Source: Lineus longissimus
Taxonomy: Eukaryota; Nemertea; Pilidiophora; Heteronemertea; Lineidae
Direction: 5' to 3'
NCBI RefSeq assembly: GCF_910592395.1
Contig: NC_088310.1
Coordinates: 4,347,501 to 4,411,500 of the forward strand
Length of the DNA: 64,000 bases
The notes beneath the pieces were generated by a model, which had not been told where the DNA came from, did not search any database, and saw only the letters and a list, made by a program, of their open reading frames with translations. Of the stretch, positions 1-12,563 are shown in pieces. The position numbers were made by a program, and so were the translations under genes. Within the stretch, counting starts at the first letter, position 1. Each line of letters opens with the position of its first letter.

Positions 1-3000
1 AAGTCCAACGATTGGTGTCATTGCCGATCTGGATATCAATACTCCCAGGCCGCAGAGACGAAATATTCAAAGAAAACCCCAAGTATAAGAAGTTCTGGAA
101 CATCTTGAAAAAAAAGGACCAAAAATCTGATGAAGCCACGTTGGAACAATTGGATTTTGAGCGGCGTTTCTTGTCACGGATAACTCAGAAGTTCTTTGGT
201 ATACTAGACGGCATTCCCGAAAAAGGTAATTGAAGATACAATGTAAGCATGGCGAAGAGGCCTAGGAAACTACAGTAGAGCCTCTCCATTAAGGGCACCC
301 TCGGAATTGACAAGTGCTGTCCTCAATGCAGAGGTGTCCTGATTAGAGTGGTCAAATGAATTGTAACCACCAGTTTGGGTCCAACTCACCCAAACCTGGT
401 GATCAATGCTCAGTCTATGTATATGTATATATATATATACGGGTAGCATTTATTCTGTAGTCCGGATTCGAAGCCAATTTACCTAGGACTACAAATCCAA
501 CTTTGTTTGGAAAGTGGAATCATTCGCAGAATTAATTGAAATCGGATCGAAAAATCACGTTGTTGCATTGTGTGTTTTAGGTGACTGCTCCACCGACAGA
601 ATCCACTACTGCGAGAGACTCGTCGAGCTCCTGATTGATCTTGAAGCATTGTTACCCACGCGGAGATTCTTCAATGTCCTGATGGATGATGCTCATGTTG
701 TGGTCAAGTGCACCATGTCAAACCTGGGCAAGAGAGAGGATGGCAAACTGTTTAGCCAGGTAAGTTATGAGGCAGGGGCTACAGCAGGACTTTTGAGTTT
801 TGATACATTTATAAGGATAAAAAAGCAAATTTCCTATGGTATTGGACAAGAACATGTCCAACCATTATGAGAGAAGGACTACTTCCGCTTGAATAAATAT
901 TAATTAACAAAAATGTGTAATCAATGTTTCTATTGGTTGTAGCTACTTGAGATGCTGAAGTTCTACGCTGGCTTCGAGATAAACGAGTCATCGGGTAAAG
1001 CCTTGACGGACGACGACATGACCGACATCCACTACAACCGGATAACATCACTACAGAAAGCAGCATTCAAATACTTCCCTGAACTCCACCGGTTTGCCCT
1101 GGCTAATGTTGCCAGTATCGATACCAGGAGTACGTTATTAAAACATTTTGAACCACTGAGGTAAGTTTCTCTCTTTGGCTTTTGTAGTTTTTTGTATCAC
1201 TGTGATTGCTATTTGGTACTGATTATGGCTCATTGATTCCATCTTCTGAGTTATTGATGCTGAAGGTTTCTAGAATGATTTGTTATTATTCCCTCCACAG
1301 CAACAAGATGCTCCATCAGATAGCCGCCTATCTCAAGTTGGTCCCTGAGCCCGAAGACGACAAGGAAGACGTCTATAACACCGAGTTCTTGCTAGCACTC
1401 CTAGTATCCCGCCACGAGAGGCGGCGCTCCCAGCTTCAGCAGCTGAACGAGATGCCTCTCTACCCGACCGAGGAGATAATCTGGGATGAGAACATTGTAC
1501 CGATGGAGTATTTCTCTGGAGAAGGATGTCTAGCCTTGCCGAAGCTCAACCTCCAGTTCCTCACCCTGCACGACTACTTGCTGAGAAATTTTAACTTGTT
1601 CAGATTAGAATCAACATGTAAGTGACAACACTGTCGCTTTTGGCTTTTCTTCCTTCATGTTTCGTGTTCCCTATTCAGAAATACTATTCATCCTTTGAAC
1701 TACCTTTGCCTAAGAGGGAAAACGTAGGACTTCAAAATGCATGAAAATTCACCCGAAGACCAGAAAACTTCATCAGGTACCTCAAAGAGAAAAACACTGA
1801 TGAAATAAAGCTAGCAGATTCAGTATAGCTTTGTACTTTGCTACTTTTGTTGTGACTGTTCCTGATCCTATATTTTAGATGAAATCAGACAAGATATAGA
1901 GGATGCTGTGAGCCGCATGAAGCCATGGAAGGCAGAAGATGGAAGCTGTACCTTTGGAGGATGGGCTAGGATGGCCCAGCCCATTTCAGCCTTCAATGTA
2001 GTTGAGGTATGTCAAGGTCAGAGGACCATGATGTTGATTTTATAGTTCATCAAGGCACCTGCTACTGTGCAGTAGTGAGGTGTGCAGTTTTTAGTTATAG
2101 TCCATGACTATGAGAGGACTTTGCAAAAACCAAATAACGAAACAAGCGTGGTTGGTCCTTTCACTAACAGCAACTCATTTTGTTCTTGAATCATTTCCCT
2201 CACTTTTTGTCTGTCTTCAGGTTGCTAAGCCACACATCGGTGAGAACCACCCTGCTAGAGTGAGAGCTGATGTCACAATGACCCTGAATCTTAGACATGA
2301 AATCAAGGCCGAATGGGAAGGTAACTACAGTGTATACTGTTAGTGATTGTTCAGGTTGAGAGATCATTTTTGGTATGTGTCGTTTTGATATCCGAACTGC
2401 TGGTTGTGATGTAAGACTAACTGATCATGTAGAAAAGCGATTTTATCTGCGATGGTGGCTTGAACCGCAATGGGTAGATTTCTCCTTCGGATGGCTGACA
2501 GACCCTCATACATGCCCTAAGTTCTTACATTCTTATTCTAGCCTTGAGAAAACATGATGTAGCCTTCCTTATAACTGTTCGTCCCGATGTTCCGATTGGT
2601 TATCGCTACAAGCATAATGAACTATTCATCCCTCAAGTTGGCCTGGCATATGTTCGAGGATGTGAAATTGAGGGAATGCTGGACGCAGATGGAAAAGTTA
2701 TTGAAGAGGGTAGGTAGAAATCGGGCTTGTTTTCTGTGAAAATGCATGATAATGGAGATGTTTCAATGCTTATGTTTCAAGTACAGTGATTGACTGACTA
2801 GCTTTTGGGAAAATTGCCATCTTATGTCTTTGTCTTGGCCGGTTTTGAGGGTTTAAGTCTACAAAAGGTTTAAACTTTAACTGAAAGAATGGGAATTCAT
2901 ATCATGTCAAGTGTAGCCCTCAGAAGGATTCAGATCTCATTGTAATTTCTTTTCATTTTTCAGGACCAGACCCAAAACCTGAACTGAAGGGTGAAAACAG

Positions 3001-6000
3001 GACATACAGGGTATGGCTTGACCCCAACCAGTATCAGAAGGACATGGCAAGCACAGTTGACGGGGGAGAAGACGTGTATGTCTCATTCAATATTATCATG
3101 CGGAGGAAACCCAAGGAGAACAACTTCAAGGCGGTACTGGAGACTATCCGAGAATTGATGAATACTGACTGTGTTGTCCCTGACTGGCTACATGATATCA
3201 TTTTGGGTTATGGTGATCCTGGAGCTGCACATTATTCGAAGTAAGTTATAAGTTATATTTGTATGATTCTACAATTTGAGTAACAATGTATCGGCATCTC
3301 AATAGGCAGGACTGGTCAAGAAATCCAATTTTTATAAAACAAATGAAGGAAAAACTTGGTTAACAAAACCTTTTGATAACCAATCCCTATATCATTTAGC
3401 AGTTGACCTCAACAGTCGTTTTATAAACTGGGATGGTAAAGGACAAGATAACATATTATAACTCCATCGATAAATTTTCCAGGATGAATGACCAAATAGC
3501 CACCCTAGACTGGAATGACACCTTCCTGAACATTGACCATCTCAAGGCCAGCTTCCCCGATTACAAGATCCAAGTGGAAGGAGACAAGGATATGCAGGTT
3601 CCCCCGTTCAAGATCACCTTCCCGGTGCACTCTAAGAAGAGGAAGGCAGATGATGAGGGCTCGAAGCAGGATGAGGACACCCTGGTGGTGAAGCCACACA
3701 CTATACAAAACAGAGGACCTTATCCTTATAACCAGCCTAAAAAGTAAGTAAAGATCAGGATCACAATCATCAGATTAACATCAAAGTCCTGCAGAACAGA
3801 AAGTTATTCTCTCATAACTGACATGTAGTCAGCATGATTTAATTAGTGTCAGTTGTGTTAATTAGGGACTGGGTTTTGCCTTTGCTTTAACCAAGCTATG
3901 ATGACAGACTTATCAATCATCTGAACAGAAATAAGCAGACTGATTGGTCAGCTTGAAGGTAATCAATTAGTTAATTTCTTAATTAGATAACTTGTCAACT
4001 CATCACATGTCAACTTGTGTCATAATTAGCTAAACGGTCTAAAAGGCCATTGACACTTGAACCGATATCACAATTCTTTGGTATATTGAATCTACAACAA
4101 TACTACTGAACCACTTATTCAAAATGATCAGTTGGTTAAAACGGACATCTTCCAAAAAAGATAAAGTGGAGCAGATAAATCCCAAATTCTTGGATACTGT
4201 GGAATCCTCTTCCAATGATGCAGTTCTATCAGGATCTATGGATGAAGGAGGTAAGAGACAGGAGTCCTCTCCGATGGATCTTGATAAGCCGAAATATGCC
4301 TGGTTTGTGGATCCTAACAACAACGTGTCTTCAGACGGAGTACTCGCGACTATCACTGCAAATGAAAAAGTCAAAAGATATCTTGATAGAAAGGTTAGGA
4401 GAAAACGTGGTTGGAGTGACGATAAAATGGACCTGCCGGATTCGGGGGCAAAGATTGCCAAGTACGCATCAGAGGAAGGGCTTCTACAGGTACTGCGTTG
4501 GACAGGAATCTTCAGGGAGAGTCTGTGTGAAAAGGATAAGGGCACTCCAGTTAAAGATGACCTCGAGGTGACTTTCTCTGCAATCGATAATGCTGAAGTT
4601 GAGACCCAGTGCTCCTCAAGAAAGCGCTGTTCAGGAATCTTCAGGGAGAGTCTATGCAAAAAGAATAAGGGCACAGTGACTTTTTCCGCAATCAATGATG
4701 CTATAGTTGAGACCCAGGCTTTCTTAAGAAAGGACCGTACAGGATCTTTTCGTGACAGTTTATGCCAAAAGGATATGGGCACAACAGTGAAAGATAACTT
4801 TTTGGATGACCTTGAATTGACTTTTACCACATTGGATAATGCCTTAGTTGAGACCCAGCATTCCTCAACACTGCAACGTACGGGAATCTTTAGGGACAGT
4901 CTCTTTGAAAAGAATGATGTCTCAGTAAAGGATGATATTGTTGAATTTTCTACCGTTCTGAAGGAATTTGTGAGGCCAGGAAAGATAGGTCTGTCTGATT
5001 TAAACAAACAGTCACCAAGGATAAAGACTGACAACACCGTTGATATTAATGAAAGCAAGCGAGGGTGTTCTTCTCGGAAGCCTAGATTTCCCTGGAATTC
5101 AAACAGGGTGTCTCCCATGATGCCTGATGAAGTAAATGTAGCTAAGGTTTCACACGATACAGAAAATGCTGCTGTGTTTGCTTCTGCAGAAACTGATGTT
5201 TTACCCTTGGAACTCAGAGATTATCCGAAACCACCAATACATGCGTGGTTGCCCCATCCAGATGACATATCTTCTGAGGAATCATGCACGGCTTCTGTGG
5301 ATCTTTAGAGGATCAGAGATGAGGGTAGAAAATGTGGATGTAATCGTTATGAGGATTTTACACTGGAATTACGAGGACCAATTGCAAAGTATCCTGTGGT
5401 TCTTCTTCATTGACTTTGTATAAGGTTTGTTAGTGTGAAAAATATAATACAGATATTTCAATAAAATCTTTCTTTTGTTCAATCTCTGTTGATTCTCCCC
5501 CAGGTACATGTATTTTGTTCCCTTCCCTGGCTCTCTGAAGCCATTAGAGCTGGCAAGCAGCCTCACACAGGAAAGACTGCGAGGAGGCTGACAGTGACAG
5601 GTATTCTCTGTCCGACTAAATCAATAGCATGATTTTATTTTGTCGTGGTTTTCTTTCCTGCAGGAATGCTGTTCCTTTCACTGGCACTCAGATAGAAGCC
5701 ATCAGGGCTGGCATGCAGCCTGGCCTCACAATGGTCGTGGGTCCACCCGGCACAGGAAAGACCGACGTTGCTGTACAGATCATCTCCAACCTGTATCACA
5801 ACTTCCCAGATCAGAGGACGCTGATTGTGACACATTCCAACCAGGCTCTGAATCAACTGTTTGAGAAGATTATGGCACTAGATATTGATGAGAGGCATCT
5901 GCTTCGCCTTGGTCATGGTGAGGAGGCTTTGGAAACAGAGAAAGATTTCAGCAGGTATGATCATATGCATTATCAGTTGCAGAACAGTGCTTGCATATCT

Positions 6001-9000
6001 TAGTTTTCTGGAGGCGTTGTTGATTGGCTCTGAAACATGGCTAACAAAGATAAGATGAGGTTTTGTATCTGCAGATGTCTGCACCTTCAAGCACTGCAAG
6101 TTGCTGTACATTCTGGCTGGAATATCATAAGTTTGGAATCGCCTGATTAAAAAATCAAGTTCTGAAACATGAGTCTCCTCATTACAGATATGGACGTGTG
6201 AATTTCGTGCTTGCTCAGAGGTTAGAGCTTCTGGAAGAAGTGGCACGATTCCAGGAGAGTTTGGGCGTATCGGGAGATGTGTCGTACACCTGTGAGACTG
6301 CTGGTCACTTCTACCTCTACCATGTGCTCTCAAGATGGGAGGAGTACATGAGTAAAATCAAAGCACCTGCTGGAATGGTAAGAGTCATGAAAAATAAAAT
6401 TAGTGTTTTGACGACTTAAAGACAGAGAATCGCTGCCCGGTGGCAAAATAGAACTCGCAATTGTGACAAAAAGCAACTCCATTTATGAGTTGGTGTATAT
6501 GCAGGCCAGTGAATAGTTCAAATTCAACTGCTGCAGGGGAGGACTTGACTAAATTGAATTGTGGAAATATCCTCATCTCTGCCGCTTTTGCTTTCCAGTC
6601 AGGTGATGTTACCAAAATCAAGGATCTCTTCCCGTTCACGAAGTTCTTCGAGAACGCCCCCCAGCCTATCTTCAAAGGAAACTCCTATGAAGAGGATTTC
6701 GACATTGTTGAAGGCTGCTTCAGACACATTGCAAGGATATTCCAACAGTTGGAGGAGTTCAGAGCATTTGAGTTGTTGCGGAGTGGCTCTGATCGTTCCA
6801 AGTACTTACTGGTCAAGGAAGCCAGGATCATTGCTATGACATGTACTCATGCTGCATTGAAGAGGAGTGACCTTGTCAGTGTGGGATTTAAGGTAAGGTT
6901 GTTTTGATTACATTCAAATCCTAGCAAGTCCGTGTTGAATCATTTGAAGTTGATTTTGGGCTATTCTCTTTACTTCAGGTGCCATGAACCCTGAGGGGTA
7001 CTTCTTGTTTTACAGGACGAAAGAGTTTTATCAACCAGCTTCTTTGTCATTGAGTGTGGTCGTTTCCTCGCTGTAAGGTCCTAATCTTCACCATTCCATT
7101 CCAGTATGACAACATCTTGATGGAGGAATCCGCACAGATTCTCGAAATCGAGACCTTCATCCCGCTACTTCTACAGAATCCTGAGGATAACTTCAACAGA
7201 TTGAAACGGTGGATCATGATTGGTGATCACCATCAGCTGCCGCCCGTCATCAAAAACATGGCCTTCCAGAAATTCTCCAACATGGAGCAGTCGTTGTTTA
7301 CGAGGTTTGTGCGGCTGGGTGTGCCGACTGTTGACCTGGATGCTCAGGGTCGTGCAAGAGGAAGGTAAGCCATGCATGCGCATTTTAAAGAATTTTCCAA
7401 TTGGCAATAAAAATTTCTAACAAGTACATGGCTGATGGCTGCATGAGAAAATCAATTTGGCTTTTATCCTCACAGATGCATAAATATCTGTATCCTTGGT
7501 CTCTCCTTATTTTCAGCATCAGTAACCTGTACAACTGGAGATACAAGAAGCTGGGAAATCTCCCTCACATCAGCACCTGGCCAGAATACCGGATGGCAAA
7601 CCCTGGCCTTGTGTTTGACTTCCAGCTGATTGATGTTGGAGACTTCAATGGAGTTGGTGAATCGGAACCTAATCCTTACTTCTACCAGGTAAATTTAGAG
7701 TATTTTTCGAAAATGTCATATTGTCATTGATAGAGATGACAAAGTTTCAAGTGAAAAAGACCAGGGGATACAGCAGGAACACTTTTTGAGGACATCCCTG
7801 CAGTGACAAGTGAGAGCTTTTAATACCAACACCCTAAGGCGATCTAGAGCAGTCATAGTTATCTCATCTCCATACAACTTTCGTAATTTTCACTTCCAGA
7901 ATCTTGCAGAAGCGGAGTATGTAGTTGCCCTCTTCATGTACATGAGGTTGATCGGTTATCCCGCTGAGAAAATCTCCATCTTGACCACTTATAACGGGCA
8001 GAAGCATCTGATCAGAGATGTCATCAACCAGAGATGTGGGAATAATCCACTCATTGGAAGACCACACAAGGTGAGAAAAGTACAATAATTGAAGTCTGGG
8101 TGACCCAAATCTTTGTTTAGTGTTCCTGAATCCTCTGCCAATACATCCTGGTTTTGAACTTGAGCAAACTGGCGGTTCTGGTTTCAAGAATATTGATAAC
8201 AATCCATTCACAGTGAGTATCAGTAATTTCTTTATCTCATATTTGTGTTTTCAGGTGACAACTGTTGACAGATTCCAGGGACAACAGAATGACTACATCC
8301 TCCTGTCACTGGTCAGATCACGAACCGTGGGTCACCTACGCGATGTCCGGCGATTAATTGTGGCAATGTCCCGAGCAAGGCTTGGCCTGTATGTCTTTGC
8401 GAGAGTTGGCCTGTTCCAGAACTGCTTTGAGCTGACACCAGCATTCAACCAGGTAATTGTAAGGCCAACAATCCATATGGGCATGTGGTTATGGCATCCA
8501 CAGTGTGACAGAAAGTCAAAAATGTTAGGCCCACGGTTGCTCTGTGCAGAGGGTTGTATAGCCTAGGGCGAAGCACAAACTGCCTTGGCCAAACGAGCAT
8601 AAAGTTGCACGCCAAAGTCGACTACGTATGAAAAAATCTACCAAAATAACTGTTTTGAGGAACAAAGAAGGATATGATATAGTAAATTGCATGTACATAT
8701 ATAGTTTCACTCTTCATTTCCTGTGTTGTCTTTTTTCAGTTGATGCAGCGGCCCCTTAAACTTCACATCTGCCCAGCAGAGACGTACCCTCCACAGAGAA
8801 GTGTGGAGGAGCGCCCACGAGGCCAGGTCATGGTGATGGAGGATATGCCACACATGACAGGCTTTGTTTATGACTTCTACTCTCAGCAGTGTGACTCATT
8901 TCAGAGGCAGAGGAGGGTAAATATCTTCTGATTGATATTCGTATATTCGTATATTTTTATTCAAGAGCCATATTACACTGTCAGTGGGCATTACACTCTT

Positions 9001-9464
9001 ACACCCTGGCTTATAGGCCTGAGATTTACTCTGTGGCTGGCTTAGATCCGTCCATAACATCCCATGTCTGAACAATTCCTTGAAGTGTGATTTTAATCTA
9101 AGTCAATTTAAATTTCCAGTTTGAGTCCAAAAGACTCAAGCAGCCACCACAAGTGAGACAAGGCTCCGAGAATAAACCAGTTGCGTCCCAGTCAACAGCA
9201 GCAGCAGACGACAAAACATCTGCAATGGAGGAAACTCCTGTGACAAAACTCACTGAGGAAAAAGAGGAGAACAAAAACAACGAAACTACCACGCCAACAA
9301 AAATCATTGAAGAAACTGCGGTGGAGAAAGAGGCCAATGCAGGCTCCGTGAAGACGAAAGAAGCCAGTGACGAGACGTCTGCTCCGGACTCGCCTGTGAA
9401 AACAGAGGAAGCAGACGACGGTGCAAGGAATTCATCAGATGAAGAGGTCATGGATACGTCATAA
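1..9464 (+). CDS. AQR: AQR, intron-binding spliceosomal RNA helicase aquarius (5' part missing)
   Basis: SF1-family helicase of the spliceosome intron-binding complex; acts in the nucleus in pre-mRNA splicing and R-loop control (family knowledge). Exons read: <1-225, 581-759, 943-1160, 1301-1617, 1879-2006, 2221-2320, 2542-2709, 2964-3240, 3483-3743, 5664-5954, 6188-6377, 6599-6892, 7105-7364, 7517-7688, 7900-8070, 8255-8452, 8740-8916, 9120-9464; all have AG/GT borders and compatible phases. The N-terminal armadillo-like part is entered mid-gene ([31 protein letters not shown]). The helicase core shows Walker [14 protein letters not shown] (exon at 5664), motif II region [14 protein letters not shown] (7105), [23 protein letters not shown], and motifs [21 protein letters not shown] and [16 protein letters not shown] (8255). 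The last exon is an acidic, Lys/Glu/Thr-rich tail typical of AQR C-termini. The start codon lies upstream of the window. Confidence 0.97.
419..441. repeat. TA-rich microsatellite in an AQR intron
   Basis: A short run of alternating TATG/TATA dinucleotides ending in a pure (TA)n tract, inside the intron 226-580. Confidence 0.6.
4124..5308 (+). CDS. Intron-nested single-exon gene, repeat-containing protein of unknown function (394 aa)
   Basis: An uninterrupted 394-codon frame lying wholly inside the AQR intron 3744-5663, on the same strand. The ATG has A at -3 (good Kozak context), and an AATAAA at 5460-5465 follows the stop, so it looks like an independent transcription unit. I do not recognise the family. 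A unit of about 40 residues recurs four times (about residues 127-164, 171-197, 206-245, 253-283) around the core [15 protein letters not shown] and [14 protein letters not shown] second motif pair frames the protein: [17 protein letters not shown] near residue 56 and [17 protein letters not shown] near residue 370. A basic patch ([16 protein letters not shown]) near residue 82 could be a nuclear signal. No signal peptide or membrane segment is seen. A retrogene origin is possible but not shown. Confidence 0.72.
   Translation: MISWLKRTSSKKDKVEQINPKFLDTVESSSNDAVLSGSMDEGGKRQESSPMDLDKPKYAWFVDPNNNVSSDGVLATITANEKVKRYLDRKVRRKRGWSDDKMDLPDSGAKIAKYASEEGLLQVLRWTGIFRESLCEKDKGTPVKDDLEVTFSAIDNAEVETQCSSRKRCSGIFRESLCKKNKGTVTFSAINDAIVETQAFLRKDRTGSFRDSLCQKDMGTTVKDNFLDDLELTFTTLDNALVETQHSSTLQRTGIFRDSLFEKNDVSVKDDIVEFSTVLKEFVRPGKIGLSDLNKQSPRIKTDNTVDINESKRGCSSRKPRFPWNSNRVSPMMPDEVNVAKVSHDTENAAVFASAETDVLPLELRDYPKPPIHAWLPHPDDISSEESCTASVDL
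5460..5465 (+). terminator. Poly(A) signal of the gene nested in the AQR intron
   Basis: AATAAA 152 bases after the stop of the nested frame and still inside the AQR intron, which supports separate 3' end formation for the nested gene. Confidence 0.55.
5503..5591 (+). pseudogene. Decayed partial copy of the AQR Walker-A exon
   Basis: Starting at a splice-acceptor-like CCCCCAG, this stretch aligns with the start of the true exon at 5664, including its acceptor. In one frame it still reads EAIRAGKQP then HTGKT, matching EAIRAGMQP and GTGKT of the real exon, but the intervening [10 protein letters not shown] codons are deleted and the upstream part is out of frame. It lies only about 160 bases upstream of the functional exon. 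Read directly from the sequence; I infer an old local duplication followed by decay. Confidence 0.7.
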
Positions 9465-9877
9465 GAAACTTTATGTGCAAATGACTTTGTTTAATTTGTT
9501 TCCTACAAATGTCTGCAAGATCATGTTTGTTGTTTTTTCCAATTTCGGCAGAAGATATTTGGTCAAACAACTTGATACATGTACACATGCCTTCACTGAT
9601 GTTTGTAATTGTATCACTATTCTACGGAGTGTCCACAAAGAACTTCTTGTCAGATTTGATCAGCAAGACGACTCAGGGTTTGGTCAAATGTAATGATTAT
9701 TTCTCTGTGAGACATCCTGTAGTAGAATCATGGGGGAGGGACAGCTCGTTCCATAAATGCATTTGAGAATTTCCCAGAAAATTCAGATAGATTCACAGCA
9801 AACAAAACTATACATCTACTCTAGGTACATGTAATTTGATAATGTTTTTCTCTGTAAATACGAAGTTTCTACTAAGA

Positions 9878-9883
9878 AATAAA
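9878..9883 (+). terminator. AQR: Poly(A) signal of AQR
   Basis: AATAAA about 415 bases after the AQR stop codon at 9462-9464. It is the first canonical signal in the 3' UTR, which otherwise shows no coding potential. Confidence 0.7.
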
Positions 9884-10489
9884 TCATCATCACTGCCAAC
9901 CTGAACTTGGGATTATTTTTTCTTGAAGTTTCTTCTTTATTTTTGCATTAGCTTCCCTCGAGAAAGCCATTCTATTCTGGATGAGTCTGTGGCCGACCAG
10001 ATACAGTATCCTTCTGCATTTACTGCTGTCAGGAAGAGCCCTTTTATGTCTGGTCAACCAGATTCAAAAGTCAGATGGGTTCAGTCCTGTTTCCTATTGA
10101 GACGATTCCTGTATTTGAGGACCTTTGCAAGGTTGGTCAGTTTAGTTGCCGCACCCTCCTGGTTGTTCAACCGGGCTGAATTCGAGTGGAACTGGAGTGG
10201 AATGCGAGTCCCTCAAGCATCATCTACTCTGCAAGCAGGTTTGGCATGGTACTACTAGACCCCACTAGCCCTCGCTGTTCCTCGGGTTGGCCACACAGGT
10301 AGCAAAGTGGTACGACTTTGTGGCGCCAACCACGTTCACACTCTACATGGTCAATTTGATATTTGAAGCCCCGTATGAGCCTTTCTGGCATCATTGAATG
10401 GGGATATCACATTGGTCTTCCGTAATGTCTTGGTACGTCAATATGCAACAAAAATGTTGGCATGTTTTGAAACTTGAGATTTATTTCAT
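9884..10489. other. Intergenic gap between convergent AQR and PDCD2
   Basis: No gene seen. At 10298-10312 there is an A-box-like stretch (TAGCAAAGTGG) that could be a remnant of a tRNA-derived SINE, but no convincing B box follows. Confidence 0.4.
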
Positions 10490-10495
10490 TCAAAA
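10490..10495 (-). terminator. PDCD2: Poly(A) signal of PDCD2
   Basis: TTTATT on the plus strand (AATAAA on minus) 232 bases downstream of the PDCD2 stop codon at 10727-10729. Confidence 0.6.
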
Positions 10496-10726
10496 GTACA
10501 TATGTCAGTTGCACATATCAACATCCATCTTCAAACAACGTCTTCGAACCAATCAAACAGCTACTTAAAAGAAAGAGTTCATTGATATTCTTCAACCAAG
10601 GGAAGGCTTGACATCAAGAATAAGTGTCCACAAAGATCCTATACCATTTAGGAATCTGATGATTATTGTTGAAGAAAATGTTCTCACAGATATAGTGGTC
10701 ACATCACTATCTTAGAATATAATGCC

Positions 10727-12511
10727 TTATGCTTCATCTGCTGAAAAGTCTTGCTTCCACAAAAATTCTGGGTGATAATCATTTTTTATGTCACAGTTTG
10801 CAGAGCATGTGTAAATCAGCAGCGTCCCCCAGTCTATACTGTCTCCTACAGACGTCACATCCAGATGGTTCAAAAGTTGCGGGAGTACCTGAAATGAAAA
10901 TAAGAATCATGAATCTTATAACTGCTAAAGGACATCCTCCACTATGCTAGCTAGGTGCCAGTTTCTTTACCTCGTGAGTCTGTCTTTAGCCTTGGAGGAG
11001 GAATCCATCAGCCAGGCCATGGGACCTCTTGCTAACACAGACACCAGGTACACAGAATCTCAACTTTGTGTTTCACTCAAACAATGAAACAAACCATGGT
11101 GGTTATGTGAAACAAGAACTTTCTGTACATTGAATGACATGATGATAAAAATTGTGTACCACTGTTACTTTACCTGGAACTCAAATGTCCTTGTAGCACC
11201 ACAATCACACTTTGGTATATCTTCTTGGCTGGGTATATTCTCATTTGAAACCCAGAGTGGATCACCACCTCGGTTATACCTCAAGACCTAAAAGTAAATA
11301 TTTATTATGAATGCCATTGTTAGTGATTGCTGAAAACAAGGCCTGGCAAACTTACAGACTCCCCAATTTGGTGTGATGGGTCACAAATACATGTACCAGC
11401 TCCAACTGTCCTCAAAGAAACTTCCACATGAACTAATGTGACATGAATGTTCTCTGGTCCCCAAGGTTGGGAGAACATTTTCCCATGTCACCAACCACAC
11501 CTATCATACCTGCTCTGGCTCTGGTTCAATTCTCTTCTTGAACCTCTTGAAAGCCTTGTCTTCTTGTTCCTCATTAAATGCCATCTTCATCAGGTCACTA
11601 TCAACCTCTTTCCCGGTCATTGTACTTTTGCCCACTTGGCCTGCCATAAACTTTTCATATTCCTTCATCTTCTCCTCTTCAGACTTTTCTTTTATTGCCA
11701 CTTCTTTATACTGTTCAGTTTCCATCACCACCTCGAATTCTGGGAAAAGATAGGATGCCACGACAGTTTGACCTGAAAGTAATGAATTAGAAATAAATCA
11801 ATGAGACTTACCATCACACTCAATCTTAAATGATATAAAATTGATACATTCTGATTCTTCAACAAACTAATTGAAACCAAAACAATACATTATAATATTA
11901 GCAGTCATTTCAATTTCATTCATCTTCCATCCGGCCACTACTGTGACTTCATTTTAAATAGCGCCATTACCTTCTTGTCCACATGTTGTCTTGTGTCCCG
12001 ACTTCCAATGCACTGTCTGGTGATCTTTTCCACAGTAATGAACTTTCCTACATTTTGCACAAGTCTTTGGTCCATGGCATCCACAAATAATGCAGAGATT
12101 TTGATGTCCTGCAGCATTTGGATAGGCAGCACAATCGTCGTCTGCCGCTTCGTCTTCTAGAGGGGGTTCCTGGCTGTAGAAGTCATTCACTTTTGGCAAT
12201 TGTGATCTTAACACCCTAAAACTCTTTCTATCATTCTTCTGACTACATAGAGGATCCTTACAAATGAATACAAATACTGTTCTGTGGAAACAGGAGTAAT
12301 TTTCAGAATCTGGAGCATAAATTTGCAACAAAAACACACATGGCTTCCCACATATGCTGCAGGTCAGTTCTTCAGGAGTTGGAAGTGGTGATAGGGATAG
12401 CCATGCAGGCTTAGATCCCACTTTACTTGGAAACTGATGACTTAGAAGGAAGTTAGGGGTAGTTTTTTCGAGAAAACCTAGATCCACATTTTCTTTCATA
12501 GTCGCTGCCAT
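10727..12511 (-). CDS. PDCD2: PDCD2, programmed cell death protein 2 (MYND zinc finger)
   Basis: Conserved eukaryotic protein; members act as chaperones for 40S ribosomal protein uS5 (family knowledge). Four exons in transcript order: 12511-11971, 11772-11510, 11287-11174, 10888-10727, giving 359 residues (human about 344). Exon 1 carries the PDCD2 N-terminal core ([35 protein letters not shown]) followed by a MYND zinc finger with ordered cysteines ([15 protein letters not shown], then [17 protein letters not shown]). Exon 2 gives [13 protein letters not shown] and an acidic linker; exons 3-4 give the C-terminal domain ([53 protein letters not shown]). The ATG chosen at 12511 ([13 protein letters not shown]) matches the family start; upstream in-frame codons exist but fall in the promoter region. 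It diverges from the gene starting at 12564. Confidence 0.95.
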
Positions 12512-12516
12512 CTTGG
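12504..12516 (-). promoter_or_regulatory. YY1-like site overlapping the PDCD2 start codon in a divergent promoter
   Basis: On the minus strand the bases read CCAAGATGGCAGC, close to the YY1 consensus AAGATGGCGGC, with the ATG being the PDCD2 start. The two start codons (12511 minus, 12564 plus) are separated by only 52 bases, so both genes must share promoter sequence. Motif match only; no binding data. Confidence 0.45.
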
Positions 12517-12563
12517 AAATAAGTGACATCTGGCGGCGGGTATTCGACGTAAACAAAACAGAA

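Noticed and set aside
4039-5118. 359-codon minus-strand frame opposite the nested AQR-intron gene
   Set aside because: It mirrors the repeats of the plus-strand gene, has low-complexity Ser/Leu/Phe composition and lacks its own poly(A) signal or promoter.
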